DNA of 64,000 bases from an uncultured Planctomycetaceae bacterium. GTDB lineage: Bacteria; Planctomycetota; Planctomycetia; Planctomycetales; Planctomycetaceae. Below the pieces are notes generated by a model that did no database searches, was not told the DNA's origin, and saw nothing but the letters and a program-made list of their open reading frames with translations. This document shows, piece after piece, positions 36,497-45,760 of the stretch. Made by a program: the position numbers and the translations under genes. How positions within the stretch are numbered: position 1 is the stretch's first letter; every line of letters begins with the position of its first letter. The stretch is from assembly GCA_943787265.1 (NCBI GenBank), contig CALSLT010000042.1:49014-113013 (forward strand), given 5' to 3'.

Positions 36497-39214
36497 TCAA
36501 TAGACAATGACGTTCCGTTCGTTCAGCCAGCCACTTCCAGCATCGCCAACGCGGGCTCGAATCCAGCCTGGTCGCTGTTCCTCAACAACAAATTCCGCCC
36601 CACGCCCCAGCGGATCTTTGAACGCCGTGTCGTAGGATTCAGCGTTCCCTTTGCGAGCGATCGCCGATTCTGAGGCCACTACTCCGTGTACTGTCCCGTC
36701 AAACCGTTGCCAGTCCCAGGCTGCTGAAGCCGCGAAGATGACCGTGGTCAGGCTTGCGACGATTCCACAACGACGCAGAACCAAACGACGACGCGTCAAC
36801 TGCGCGAGCAATAGAAGTAAAAGCGTTGCCGCGAGCAGCACGGTGGTCACGACAAACTTCTCTCGATAGCTGATCCAGTTTTGCCAGAAGAAGACGAACC
36901 CGGCGATACCGGTCTCGGGCAAAACATCAGCACTGCTTCCACTGACGGTCAGAGCGTTCCGCAGGTTGGCTTCGAGATACGGATCCCTTGGTCGATATCG
37001 CTGAGCTTGGCGGTAGGCGGCAATTGCTCGTCCAGTCTCGCCAGCTCTCATCCAGGCATTTCCCTGGTTGTAAAGGACAGCACTTGAGACAAAACCAGCC
37101 GATCCAATCTGCTCACTCAGCCGAGCGGCCCTTGCGAAGTCATCCGTGTTTGCAGCACTGGCAAATGTCTGTTCCGCGTCCTGAAACTTCTTAGACGTTT
37201 CAAGGTTCGGCGACTCTCCGCAGCCACCCAGAAAGATCGCACAGACAAGCAACAATGCCGTCGCGACAGCGCCAAACTTCGTCTTTGCTGCGGGCAACTT
37301 GCGAAGCTCGGCGACAAGCCGAGCAACGATACCGACAGCCTCCGCATGAAGACGCGATAAGTCATCGGCAACAGCCCCGTAGCGAGCCGCATCGCAATCA
37401 TTGAGTAAGCTCACGGTCTCATCGCACAACGATCCATCAATACCGAGTTTCTGCAACTGCTCGGCGGCGTCGCGCGGAGTCAAACCCCCATCAGAAACGT
37501 TCGCGTAGTCAGCGATCAACCCAGCCACAGCTTTGCGAATCGCGTCGCACGTTTCACTTCGACTTCCAGACTTCAGCAAAGCATCCGCTTTCGCGAGGGC
37601 TGCGTTGACTCGTGTCGTCGCTGATCGGCGACGCTGCATCGCCGGGTCTTCGCGAATATTGTGAACTCGTTTGATCCCCAGCGTGGCGACCAGCCAGGCG
37701 ACGATCATCCCCCCCCAGGCACTGCCCCAGCGACCGAGCCGGATCGACTCATCTCTGAGTGTGCTGAGACTTGCATCATTCGCAAACAGACCGCCTTCGC
37801 TGGCGACAACTTCATCCGAAGGCGCCGCAGTGTCGCTGGGAAATGACACAATGTCGGCTCCGGAAAGAGTCTCAGCCTCGCGAATCGACACCGCAATCGG
37901 GTCGGTCATTTGCGTGACATACTCTTCTGATTCAACGTCAAAGAATGAAATTGGAACGGACGGAAACTCACTGACTGATGTACTCAGCGGCCGCAGGCTG
38001 TAAGTGAATCGTCGCGAGGTCGCAGTAGTTTCCTCCGTGGCTTCGTACATTCGGAATGAATCGGTGATCTCGCTGAGAGAAGAAAGCTTCGGTGGCCGAG
38101 CGTCTGCGAGCGTCCCCTGTCCGGTCAAAGTTACCGTAAGCGTCATTGGCTCGCCGACGCTGGCGGCTGTCGGTGCCAATGCCGTACTCACATCGAAGTT
38201 CCCAACCGCTCCGATGTACGACTCGGGACGTCCTTTGATCGGCACGTCTTTCACATTCACGGACAGACTCTTTGCCACTGCATAGATTTCCCGGCCAGCC
38301 AGACGCCCATTCTCAAACCCATCCGCAAAGGTGCCTTTCAACGTTGCGGGGCCAAACTGATAATTTCCGACCTTCTGAGGAATCATCGTCCGACGAAACT
38401 GATACTCCCAATATCCAATCTGCTGGCCATTATCGTTTTTTCTTGTGGTTCGCCTGGGTGTTGGATGGAAACCTGTCGCCTGGCGATCGAACAAAGAAAA
38501 AACTGATTGCGCCCCAACATTGTTGATCTGAACTCCGTTGCCTTGCCGGCTGACCAGCGGCTCCAGAACCTCGCGCCAACTTTTGGCTACACCGATTCCG
38601 TCAAAAACTTCATCGTCCGTCAAACATGGAAGTAGCAATGTCGGAGGAGTCGGCTGGACGCTCAATGGATCCCTGTCGTCATATCCTTCTGGCAGTTCTT
38701 TAACTGCAATGGTCAGCGTCAGTTCAAATGGCTGCATTGGGTAAACCGACTTTCGGTCAACCGCCAACGTGAGAATCACCGAGTCCTGAACTTCCGGCGC
38801 AACAACCCTCAACGTGACTGCCTGGCCGGTGATTTCATCATTCCCGACCTTGGCCGTCGGCGCCGGAATCGTAAAACGGCCGCTTCGCCTCGGAGTCAGG
38901 CGGTAGTTGTACTGCATCCCGCGGCGAATGATCTCGGTCCGTCGTCCGTTGATAATCGTGATCTGCTGAGAGTTCAGCGACTGGCCGCCCAGATTCATCA
39001 CCTGGAAATTATTCATTCCCGACAGCACCGGCGCGGTTGGATTTTCGACATGGTTCACCGTCACGCTGTACCGAACTGATTCACCTTCGTAGATCTCTCG
39101 CCTTTCGATCTCGACGATCAGCTCGGGCTCTTGCGCGCACGCTCTCGATGCCAACGCTCCCCAAAGCAAGAAAGCACTAATCGTCAGAAGTCTTATGAAA
39201 GGTCCGTTGCTCAT
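36497..39214 (-). CDS. BatD-type protein fused to a TPR/SH3-like BatE part
   Basis: A 905-residue exported protein that joins two Bat functions. The signal peptide (RLLTISAFLLWGALASRACA) precedes a BatD-like series of beta-sandwich domains starting ELIVEIERREIYEGESVRYSVTV and including PRRSGRFTIPAPTAKVGNDEITG. A transmembrane helix (GMIVAWLVATLGI) and a helical DUF4381-like segment follow. A second hydrophobic stretch with a lipobox-like LLLVCAIFLGGC then leads into TPR repeats (LYNQGNAWMRAGETGRAIAAYRQAQRYRPRDPYLEANLRNAL), two more helices (FVVTTVLLAATLLLLLLAQL) and a C-terminal SH3-like domain (RGAEFVVEEQRPGWIRARV). Start at ATG 39214, 10 bases after the upstream stop; a GTG 14 codons earlier is possible. 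Last gene of the Bat operon. Confidence 0.85.
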   Translation of the reverse strand: MSNGPFIRLLTISAFLLWGALASRACAQEPELIVEIERREIYEGESVRYSVTVNHVENPTAPVLSGMNNFQVMNLGGQSLNSQQITIINGRRTEIIRRGMQYNYRLTPRRSGRFTIPAPTAKVGNDEITGQAVTLRVVAPEVQDSVILTLAVDRKSVYPMQPFELTLTIAVKELPEGYDDRDPLSVQPTPPTLLLPCLTDDEVFDGIGVAKSWREVLEPLVSRQGNGVQINNVGAQSVFSLFDRQATGFHPTPRRTTRKNDNGQQIGYWEYQFRRTMIPQKVGNYQFGPATLKGTFADGFENGRLAGREIYAVAKSLSVNVKDVPIKGRPESYIGAVGNFDVSTALAPTAASVGEPMTLTVTLTGQGTLADARPPKLSSLSEITDSFRMYEATEETTATSRRFTYSLRPLSTSVSEFPSVPISFFDVESEEYVTQMTDPIAVSIREAETLSGADIVSFPSDTAAPSDEVVASEGGLFANDASLSTLRDESIRLGRWGSAWGGMIVAWLVATLGIKRVHNIREDPAMQRRRSATTRVNAALAKADALLKSGSRSETCDAIRKAVAGLIADYANVSDGGLTPRDAAEQLQKLGIDGSLCDETVSLLNDCDAARYGAVADDLSRLHAEAVGIVARLVAELRKLPAAKTKFGAVATALLLVCAIFLGGCGESPNLETSKKFQDAEQTFASAANTDDFARAARLSEQIGSAGFVSSAVLYNQGNAWMRAGETGRAIAAYRQAQRYRPRDPYLEANLRNALTVSGSSADVLPETGIAGFVFFWQNWISYREKFVVTTVLLAATLLLLLLAQLTRRRLVLRRCGIVASLTTVIFAASAAWDWQRFDGTVHGVVASESAIARKGNAESYDTAFKDPLGRGAEFVVEEQRPGWIRARVGDAGSGWLNERNVIVY

Positions 39215-39224
39215 TCCGCTGTTT

Positions 39225-41072
39225 CTACCAATCTCGATCAACGCGAATTCGGCCACCGATCAATTGCTGAAGCTGTTTCTGCAGATCGCGATGTTCACGT
39301 TCGCGTTCTCTCGCCCGACGCAGCGCTGACATCGCTCGCTCTCGCTGCGACTGCCCCTTCTGTTGTTGATCCTGTTCCTTCTGCTGATCCGACTTATTCT
39401 GCTGTTGATCATTCTGCGATTGTTGATTCTGGTCGCCCTTGTCGCCATCGTCATTCTTCTGGTTTTGATCCTGCTGATCATCTCCCTGCTGCTGGTCGTC
39501 TTTCTTGAGCGGCTCAGCAATCTCACGTAGAAGCTTCAACGCCTGTTGCTGATCCGGCAATGCCTTAGCCAACTCCGTGGTTTCAAGGCTGGCGGCTGCA
39601 GCGAGTGCATGCTCTTCCGCCTTTGGTGCGAGTTCGATGGCTTTTTCCAACGAAGCCTTCATCCCTTCAAGCTGAGCGAGAGCATCTTCCTCAGCTGACT
39701 TCGCATCAGATTCTGTCGAATCTTCATCATTCTGGTCGTCATCGTCTTCGGCCGGAACCGGTGCAGTTTTACCACCATCGGAATCCCCTTCGTTTTGAGC
39801 CTGCGCCGCCTGTAACTGAGCATCGACCTGAGGCAATTCCGCCTGAGCTTTGAGGCTAAGTATCCGGCTCCAGTCCTTAACGCGTGACTGCTGCAGGGCA
39901 AGCTCTGAAAACTCATTGTCGGAAAGCGAAATCTCGACCGGCTCATCGACTTCGTTCTCATTTTCCTTTGCAGCATCGTCCTTCGAGTCAGCGTCTGGGA
40001 GCTCCTCGTCGACTGACTGTTCGTCAAGTCCGGTCAGCGTCTCGGACGTGCCGGTCAGTTGTTCCTGCTGCTTGACCGCTCGTTGAAGAACATTCGTGAA
40101 CGGCGCAAGAGCCATGTAGATATCGTTAAGCCGATCGAGCGACTCCAACTGTTTGAAGCGTGCATCCTGAAACGCAGCATCCTTGGTCTCTGAGGCCGCA
40201 GTTTTCATCTTCGAGCCGGCTTCGTCCGCGATCTTCTGAAGCAACGTCTGAGCCTGCTCCATCTGACTCGACTGGCCGGGATCCTGAGCTGCACCGTTGC
40301 CGGCACTCGCTTGTTGAGCCGCTGCAATCTCTGCGGCAATCTTTTCTTTCAAAGGCTCAATCTCTTCACGAAGCTCTGTCTGTGAGTCCGACAATTCGGA
40401 AGCCGCCTGTCGCCGCTGCGGAGAATCCTCTTCCTCGCTGAGTACCTGCACGGCCGAACGCAGCTCGGTTTGTCGTTGCTCAATCATCGCCAGAAATTCG
40501 AGCAAACCCTTTTCTTCACGAGCCTTTTCACGGTCTCGTTTTTCCCATTGATCCTGAATGTGCTTGATGAAGAGCCGAATCAACTCCAGATTGTGCCTCG
40601 CATTCGAATGTCCCCGATCAAGCTTCAGGCAATCACGATAATGCCCAACCGCGGACAGCAGTTGAGACACTCCCTCTTCCCGTTTCTCCGGAGCCGCTTC
40701 GACGGGATCCTCACCAAGCGTCGCCCTGCCCTGCTCAGCCGAAAGCGTTCCCAGGTTGTAGTGAGCCCGCCCCGCCAGACCGACGTCACGCGCCAAAGCC
40801 GCATCCCGGAAAAGAGTCCGCGCTTCTTCCAGCTTTTCCGGATCACCCGCTGCCGCCAGAGCGCACGCTCGATCAAACGCAATCGTGGCATTGTCTGGCT
40901 CAGCCTTGTCTGCTTCCGTAAATGACTTGTCCGCAGACTCAAACTTCCCGCTGACAAAGTAACGGATGCCTTCCCGAACTTTCTCAACCGCCGTCGAAGC
41001 CGGGTTAAATCCAAGCGACATGGCAACGCCGGCCAGCAACAAGACTCGGATGACTCTCTGGCGGAAAACCAT
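39225..41072 (-). CDS. BatC-like TPR protein with long charged low-complexity tail
   Basis: A 615-residue exported TPR protein. Signal peptide MVFRQRVIRVLLLAGVAMSLGF, then TPR units (FVSGKFESADKSFTEADKAEPDNATIAFDRACALAAAGD, AHYNLGTLSAEQG, HYRDCLKLDRGHSNARHNLELI). The middle is rich in Gln/Glu helices, probably coiled coil. From about residue 515 the chain becomes a run of Asp, Gln, Asn and Lys (QQQGDDQQDQNQKNDDGDKG), ending in an Arg/Glu helix. This is the BatC-type partner of VWA proteins. Start at ATG 41072, where AGGGAAAGG lies 4-8 bases upstream, rather than 29 codons earlier. It sits between the GxxExxY gene and the BatD/E fusion. Confidence 0.85.
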   Translation of the reverse strand: MVFRQRVIRVLLLAGVAMSLGFNPASTAVEKVREGIRYFVSGKFESADKSFTEADKAEPDNATIAFDRACALAAAGDPEKLEEARTLFRDAALARDVGLAGRAHYNLGTLSAEQGRATLGEDPVEAAPEKREEGVSQLLSAVGHYRDCLKLDRGHSNARHNLELIRLFIKHIQDQWEKRDREKAREEKGLLEFLAMIEQRQTELRSAVQVLSEEEDSPQRRQAASELSDSQTELREEIEPLKEKIAAEIAAAQQASAGNGAAQDPGQSSQMEQAQTLLQKIADEAGSKMKTAASETKDAAFQDARFKQLESLDRLNDIYMALAPFTNVLQRAVKQQEQLTGTSETLTGLDEQSVDEELPDADSKDDAAKENENEVDEPVEISLSDNEFSELALQQSRVKDWSRILSLKAQAELPQVDAQLQAAQAQNEGDSDGGKTAPVPAEDDDDQNDEDSTESDAKSAEEDALAQLEGMKASLEKAIELAPKAEEHALAAAASLETTELAKALPDQQQALKLLREIAEPLKKDDQQQGDDQQDQNQKNDDGDKGDQNQQSQNDQQQNKSDQQKEQDQQQKGQSQRERAMSALRRAREREREHRDLQKQLQQLIGGRIRVDRDW

Positions 41073-41172
41073 GAAACCTTTCCCTGAATTTGTATTGAAC
41101 AAAGTCACGTCGATCATGTGTCTTGAAGAAGCGAAAATTTTCGGAACGCTAATTGACACTGATATCCGCTAA

Positions 41173-41589
41173 TTATCTGGGCTCGTGGAGATCAGAAAGA
41201 ATGAATCGCTTCCATTCAAGTTTCGACTTACGCCCAAAATTGATTAGATACCCAACTGACTGTCGCGAAATTCGCATGTAGTTAAAGAGTTGAGCCTCGT
41301 GCTCGGGCAATAGCTCCTTGACTGCCTTCAGCTCGACGAGAATCGCATCGCTGACAAACAGATCCGGAATATACCGTTTTTCTATCGTGCAGCCTTTGTA
41401 TGAAAGTGCAATTGGCTTCTTCGTCGCGAAGGCAATCGAACGAAGTCCGAGTTCGATCTCCAGACACTGTTGGTAGACCTCTTCCGCCATGCCATACCCG
41501 AGTTGATTAAAGACCTCAAATGCCGCTCCCATCAATCGGTACCCTTCTTCCTCATACATCTCTGGCCCCTTCGAAACATTAGCGAACAT
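41173..41589 (-). CDS. GxxExxY protein embedded in the Bat operon
   Basis: A 138-residue member of the GxxExxY family (PF13366), a PD-(D/E)XK-nuclease-like fold of unknown function. The name-giving motif is QLGYGMAEEVYQQCLEIELG (G-x-x-E-x-x-Y), and the nuclease-like core shows IPDLFVSDAILVELKAVKEL, with the acidic and E-x-K residues, then LFNYMRISRQSVGYLINFG. The ATG overlaps the upstream BatB stop as TGATG, so it is translationally coupled and almost surely co-transcribed with the VWA genes. A start 10 codons on (MYEEEGYRL) is also possible. GxxExxY genes usually sit alone or in accessory regions, so its place inside a Bat operon is notable. Confidence 0.9.
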   Translation of the reverse strand: MFANVSKGPEMYEEEGYRLMGAAFEVFNQLGYGMAEEVYQQCLEIELGLRSIAFATKKPIALSYKGCTIEKRYIPDLFVSDAILVELKAVKELLPEHEAQLFNYMRISRQSVGYLINFGRKSKLEWKRFILSDLHEPR

Positions 41590-42623
41590 CAGCGTCTATT
41601 AGTGTTCCTTAATTCTGATTGTGATACGCGGTCAAACCGTGGAATCAACGTCTCGATCAACAGGAGTGTCAAACCAAGACCTCCGAATAGTTGAAACTGC
41701 TCGCGGTACCGTTTTCGCTTCTCGGATTGAAACTCGCCACGAGTCAACTTTGCCAGGTGTTCGTCATAAATCTGGCCGAGATCGTACGCGGTCGTTCTCG
41801 CGGGAACGTACGCCCCCGACGTCGCCAGAGCGATTTCTTTCAACAACGACTCGTCCATCTTCGACCAGACTTCCTGGCCATCGTGTTTGGTAAAGACAAG
41901 GCTGCCATCTTCGGCACGCTTCGGAATCCGAGCCCCCTCACCCGAATCACCAAGTCCGACGCTGATGATTCGAATATTTCGGTCCGCTGCCTGCTGAGCA
42001 GCCTCAGCCGGGAATGAATCATGGTCCTCGCCGTCCGTGATCAACACAATTACCTGGTCTCGATCCTGGCGTTCTTCCATCGCCTCCATCGCCTTGCGAA
42101 TGGCGTCGCCAATCAGACTGCCGCCGCGAGGTGCACTGTCAGGATCAACATCGTCCAGGACCATCCGGAAGAATCCTTGGTCCGTCGTCAGCGGAACCAG
42201 CTCAACCGGTGCACCTGCAAATGCGACCAAGCCAACCCGGTCGCCCTCAAGCTTCTGGAGCAGATCGACAATGTCAGACTTCGCTCGTTCCAGGCGGTTC
42301 GGCGCGACGTCTTCTGCCAGCATTGATCGCGAGACATCCAGCAGAACGAAAAGATCAACACCGCGCCCGGACACTTCTTCGAAGAACACTCCGAATCGAG
42401 GTCGAGCGCAAGCCACGATCAACAATGCGACCGCCAGTGTCATGAGAATCGTCTTGCTCCAGACACGGCCTGACTCGAACGCTGGCATCAGGCGACCGAC
42501 CATCGGCGCGTCAGCAAACTTAGCAGCCGTTGCCATTCTCTTGCGATGCGCGTAGACGATTGCGCCGCCTATTAACGGAGCAAGCCATAGGGCAAACAGA
42601 AATGTGGGAGTTTCCCAAACCAT
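41589..42623 (-). CDS. BatB-type von Willebrand factor A membrane protein
   Basis: A 344-residue VWA protein anchored by N-terminal helices (FLFALWLAPLIGGAIVYAH; KTILMTLAVALLIVACA) and a C-terminal helix (LFGGLGLTLLLIETLI). The MIDAS metal site is visible: DVSRSM (DxSxS variant with Arg), Thr in LVPLTTDQG, and Asp in LITDGEDHD. Such Bat/aerotolerance proteins pair with MoxR ATPases and are thought to assemble or activate envelope complexes. It is part of a run MoxR-DUF58-BatD-like-BatA-BatB, 24 bases after the preceding BatA-type gene, and its stop overlaps the GxxExxY start. Confidence 0.93.
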   Translation of the reverse strand: MVWETPTFLFALWLAPLIGGAIVYAHRKRMATAAKFADAPMVGRLMPAFESGRVWSKTILMTLAVALLIVACARPRFGVFFEEVSGRGVDLFVLLDVSRSMLAEDVAPNRLERAKSDIVDLLQKLEGDRVGLVAFAGAPVELVPLTTDQGFFRMVLDDVDPDSAPRGGSLIGDAIRKAMEAMEERQDRDQVIVLITDGEDHDSFPAEAAQQAADRNIRIISVGLGDSGEGARIPKRAEDGSLVFTKHDGQEVWSKMDESLLKEIALATSGAYVPARTTAYDLGQIYDEHLAKLTRGEFQSEKRKRYREQFQLFGGLGLTLLLIETLIPRFDRVSQSELRNTNRR

Positions 42624-42647
42624 AATAAAACAGTAAATCTCCGACGA

Positions 42648-43718
42648 TCAGGGTAAGCCGCGAAACCGCGTCGCCGTCAACATGGTCTGCAGAACGACGC
42701 ACGCCAGTCCGGGCAACATCAGCGATTGAAATATCTCTCGGTATTCTGTGTAAAGACGTCCTTCGGTTTCTGTTTTTTCCAGACGATCGATCTCTGCGTA
42801 AACCTCAGTCAAAGCTTCCGTATCCTGAGCGTTGAAATAACGACCGCCCGTTTTCTGAGACAGCATCTTCAACGTCTCTTCATCGAGCCGTACTGGCTGA
42901 GCTCGTAAAACTGTTCGTCCAAACGCGTCAGTCGTCGGATACGGAGCCATACCTGTCGTTCCGACCCCGATCGAATAAATGCGGATTCCAAACTCAGCCG
43001 CAGCGGCTGCCGCCTCTTCCGGTTGAACCACGCCCGCCGTGCTTTCGCCATCCGACAGCAGAACGATCACTCGACTCTTCGACTTCAAATCTTTCAGCCG
43101 ATCGACGCCCACGGCAATCGCATCACCAATCGCCGTCTGCTGCTCTTCCTGCCAAAGACGCTCATTGATGATGCGTCCCTGCTTGTCGACGACCGGTTCA
43201 GGAATCTCCACCGTGTCGAGGATGTCCAGCAACGCTCCATGATCGAGCGTTGGCGGACACTTTGCATCGGCAAAACCACCAAACACGACAAGCCCGATCA
43301 GATCATCAGGCCGTCCGTCAAAGTCCCCTTCGCCCGCGACGAATTGTCGAAACACCTGCTTCACAGCAGCCAGCCGGTTGACGCGTTCGCCTTCAACGGG
43401 AAAGTCCAGCGCCCGCATCGAGCCTGACCGGTCGATGCACATCTCAATCGCGATCCCCTCCGTACGGACACGAAACTCTTCCCGTCCAGACTGAGGCCGA
43501 GCGAGGGCGAGAACGATTAGCGTCATGCCGCCGATCTTCAGCCACGGCAGAAGTCGTTTGATGCGTTGTGCAAACGTGACAGGCAATCCTTCGAGTAGTT
43601 CAACGTTCGAGTAAAGCACGGCGGAGCGTCGCTCACGCCGCATCGCTAATAGCCCGAATCCAACGACCGGGATTAACAACAGCAACCAGATTGGATCCTG
43701 AAACCTGAACGAACTCAC
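42648..43718 (-). CDS. BatA-type von Willebrand factor A membrane protein
   Basis: A 356-residue VWA protein with an N-terminal helix (PIWLLLLIPVVGFGLLAM), a second helix (LKIGGMTLIVLALARP) and a C-terminal helix (LMLPGLACVVLQTML). The MIDAS site is complete: DRSGSM, Thr in GDAIAVGVD-proximal TAIGD, and LLSDGESTAG. The start is GTG at 43718 and overlaps the upstream stop as GTGA, showing translational coupling. It belongs to the MoxR-linked Bat operon. VWA pairs of this type are known from Bacteroides and spirochaete aerotolerance loci; the actual role in planctomycetes is not established. Confidence 0.93.
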   Translation of the reverse strand: MSSFRFQDPIWLLLLIPVVGFGLLAMRRERRSAVLYSNVELLEGLPVTFAQRIKRLLPWLKIGGMTLIVLALARPQSGREEFRVRTEGIAIEMCIDRSGSMRALDFPVEGERVNRLAAVKQVFRQFVAGEGDFDGRPDDLIGLVVFGGFADAKCPPTLDHGALLDILDTVEIPEPVVDKQGRIINERLWQEEQQTAIGDAIAVGVDRLKDLKSKSRVIVLLSDGESTAGVVQPEEAAAAAAEFGIRIYSIGVGTTGMAPYPTTDAFGRTVLRAQPVRLDEETLKMLSQKTGGRYFNAQDTEALTEVYAEIDRLEKTETEGRLYTEYREIFQSLMLPGLACVVLQTMLTATRFRGLP

Positions 43719-44782
43719 GCGGCAACCTCCGGCGAGGTCTCGCGTTGAAGCTGGATGAACATCCTGGCCCGTTCAATACTCGATTCGATATCCGAAGTCT
43801 CAGGCTCGAACGCGGCAAACTTCACAAGGTCAGCGGCTTCCAGAAAACCTCTCAGCCGCACTTGTTCTTCGTCGGCGAAGATCGCATCGTCAACGATCTG
43901 TCGTAGAAATTCCTCGGTCGTCAAATCCGGAGCGTTCACTCCGGTCGAACGTTCAATGTATCGCCGCACGACAGCCGTCAGCTCGACGTAGAACTTCTTG
44001 ACGTCGGACTCCGACAGTTTGTTCTGGACAATTTGCCCGAGCTCCAGTTCAGCAAGTTCCTGTGGCGAAAGCTTTCGTTGGGCGACTGCTCGTCCGCGGC
44101 GAATTCGCCATACAACGATTGCGGCAGTAAACAATGCGCCGACACCCGCCCCAATCCACAACCAGTTCACCACATAATTGACCGGCAACTCAACAGGATC
44201 AGCAGCTGGCCGAAGGTCAGCCAACGACGGAACGTCATCGCCGAAGATGGAGCTGACTTCGACGGTCAGAGCTTCCGACTCGATCGTGTGCTCCTGCTTG
44301 TCGCCGTCGTCACGTTCGTCGTGAAAACGTATAGCGATCGGAGCAATCGTCAGCTTGCCGGCTCGAGTTGGCTCCAGCGTATAAACCTGCTGAATCACTT
44401 CTGCACCGTGGTCGACGTCAGGCACAGGCTCATGGAAGTCTCGAATGACAAAGTCGCCCATCGCCTGTCCGAACGGCGGCTTTTGAACGCGGACGCCAGG
44501 TTCGGACCAAATGGTCAACGTGAGCTGTGGTTCGTCTGAAAGCCGAGGCTTCTCGGGGGACACTTCAACGGAAACCTTTACCGGCCCGCGCTCAGATTCC
44601 GTCCTCAAAGAAGAACCGGCTGTCGTTTCAACGGCCACATCGGCGGCTTCATCCGAAGTCCCACACCCGGCCAGGCAAATCGCAAGAATCGAACACACCA
44701 CCGATGCCAACGCGCAACGCCCGCCATCTCGACCGTAACAATCGAGTAAGCGAGTTTCTGATCTGAGGCGGATTGCGTTCAC
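43715..44782 (-). CDS. BatD-like lipoprotein with DUF4381-type C-terminus
   Basis: A 355-residue exported protein. The N-terminus has a lipobox (SILAICLAGC), so it is probably a lipoprotein. A beta-sandwich domain follows (VKVSVEVSPEKPRLSDEPQLTLTIW...YTLEPTRAGKLTIAPIAIRFHD), as in BatD-like proteins. A transmembrane helix (WLWIGAGVGALFTAAIVVW) precedes a helical domain with LSESDVKKFYVELTAVVRRYIERSTGVNAPDLTTEEFL, characteristic of DUF4381. GTG start at 44782 overlapping the upstream stop (GTGA). It probably works with the neighbouring VWA proteins. Confidence 0.85.
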   Translation of the reverse strand: MNAIRLRSETRLLDCYGRDGGRCALASVVCSILAICLAGCGTSDEAADVAVETTAGSSLRTESERGPVKVSVEVSPEKPRLSDEPQLTLTIWSEPGVRVQKPPFGQAMGDFVIRDFHEPVPDVDHGAEVIQQVYTLEPTRAGKLTIAPIAIRFHDERDDGDKQEHTIESEALTVEVSSIFGDDVPSLADLRPAADPVELPVNYVVNWLWIGAGVGALFTAAIVVWRIRRGRAVAQRKLSPQELAELELGQIVQNKLSESDVKKFYVELTAVVRRYIERSTGVNAPDLTTEEFLRQIVDDAIFADEEQVRLRGFLEAADLVKFAAFEPETSDIESSIERARMFIQLQRETSPEVAA

Positions 44783-45660
44783 CGGTTCCGCCTCTCCCGG
44801 TTATCGAAGAAGCGGCGAAGGCTTGTCGTGTACGGCACGTGAGTACTGACAGCCAGTTCGTCAACACCGGCACGACGAAGCCCCTGCGAGACATTTTCTG
44901 CCCGTATCGTGGCCTGCCGCTGAAACAGTTCCCGCACGCGAGGACTCCGGGTGTCGACTTCTACGATCTCGCCAGTTTCGGCATCACGAAAATTGATGAA
45001 GCCGACGTCGGGCAACTCGTGTTCGCGCGGGTCCGAAACGGTAATTCCGACGAGGTCGTGTCGGCCATTCGAAACCGCCAGTGCCTGTCGAGACGCCTCT
45101 GTCTGGAAATCGCTTATCAGGAAGACCACGCTCCGTCGCTTCTGGACTCGATTCAGAAACTGCAGAGCCGCATCCAGACTTGTTTCGCGCTCTACCGGTT
45201 CGGCGGCAACCATTTCACGGATCAACCTCAGGACGTTCGACTTCCCTTTCCGTGGCGGGAAGTAACTTTGCACATCATCAGCAAACAACAGAAGTCCGAC
45301 TTTGTCGTTGTTCTTCAAAGCCGAAAACATCAGCAGCGCGACCATCTCGACCATCACGTCGAGCTTTGACTGCTCTCCCGTCCCGAACGCTCCCGACGCG
45401 GAGACGTCCAGCAGAAAAAGCACGGTCAGCTCGCGTTCTTCGCAGTACCGTTTGATGAACGGCGTACCTGCCCGAGCGGTGACGTTCCAATCGATTGTGC
45501 GAATCTCGTCGCCAGGCTGGTATTCGCGAACTTCGTCGAACTCCATGCCGCGACCACGAAACGTGCTGCGATATTGCCCCGCGAGCAGATCATTGACTGA
45601 CCTGTTCGCGACGATCTGAATTCGCTGCACTTTCCGGATGATGTCGGCAACTTCTGGCAT
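44779..45660 (-). CDS. DUF58 domain protein
   Basis: A 293-residue DUF58 protein, the usual cytoplasmic partner of MoxR ATPases, with a VWA-like fold. Typical phrases: NRSVNDLLAGQYRSTFRGRG, FDEVREYQPGDEIRTIDWNVTARAGTPFIKRY, and the metal-site-like DVSASGAFG. Start chosen at ATG 45660 (MPEVADII); a GTG 8 codons upstream lies inside the adjacent repeat element and is less likely. Overlaps the following gene by 4 bases. It is separated from the moxR gene by a 100-base spacer holding an inverted repeat. Confidence 0.92.
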   Translation of the reverse strand: MPEVADIIRKVQRIQIVANRSVNDLLAGQYRSTFRGRGMEFDEVREYQPGDEIRTIDWNVTARAGTPFIKRYCEERELTVLFLLDVSASGAFGTGEQSKLDVMVEMVALLMFSALKNNDKVGLLLFADDVQSYFPPRKGKSNVLRLIREMVAAEPVERETSLDAALQFLNRVQKRRSVVFLISDFQTEASRQALAVSNGRHDLVGITVSDPREHELPDVGFINFRDAETGEIVEVDTRSPRVRELFQRQATIRAENVSQGLRRAGVDELAVSTHVPYTTSLRRFFDNRERRNR

Positions 45661-45670
45661 GACTCTGCTT

Positions 45671-45731
45671 CGTAGGGTGGGCACCGCCCACCAACCCGAT
45701 AATCAACATGGTGGGCAATGCCCACCCTACG
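45671..45731. repeat. GTAGGGTGGGCA-type inverted repeat element
   Basis: CGTAGGGTGGGCACCGCCCACC at the left and GGTGGGCAATGCCCACCCTACG at the right face each other across about 20 bases, forming a 61-base inverted repeat between the DUF58 gene and moxR. The GTAGGGTGGGC core is a very common dispersed repeat type. Either a small non-autonomous element or a REP-like sequence; copies elsewhere cannot be checked here. Confidence 0.7.
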
Positions 45732-45760
45732 TCAACAACGGCGTCTCCGTTGAGTGCGGC

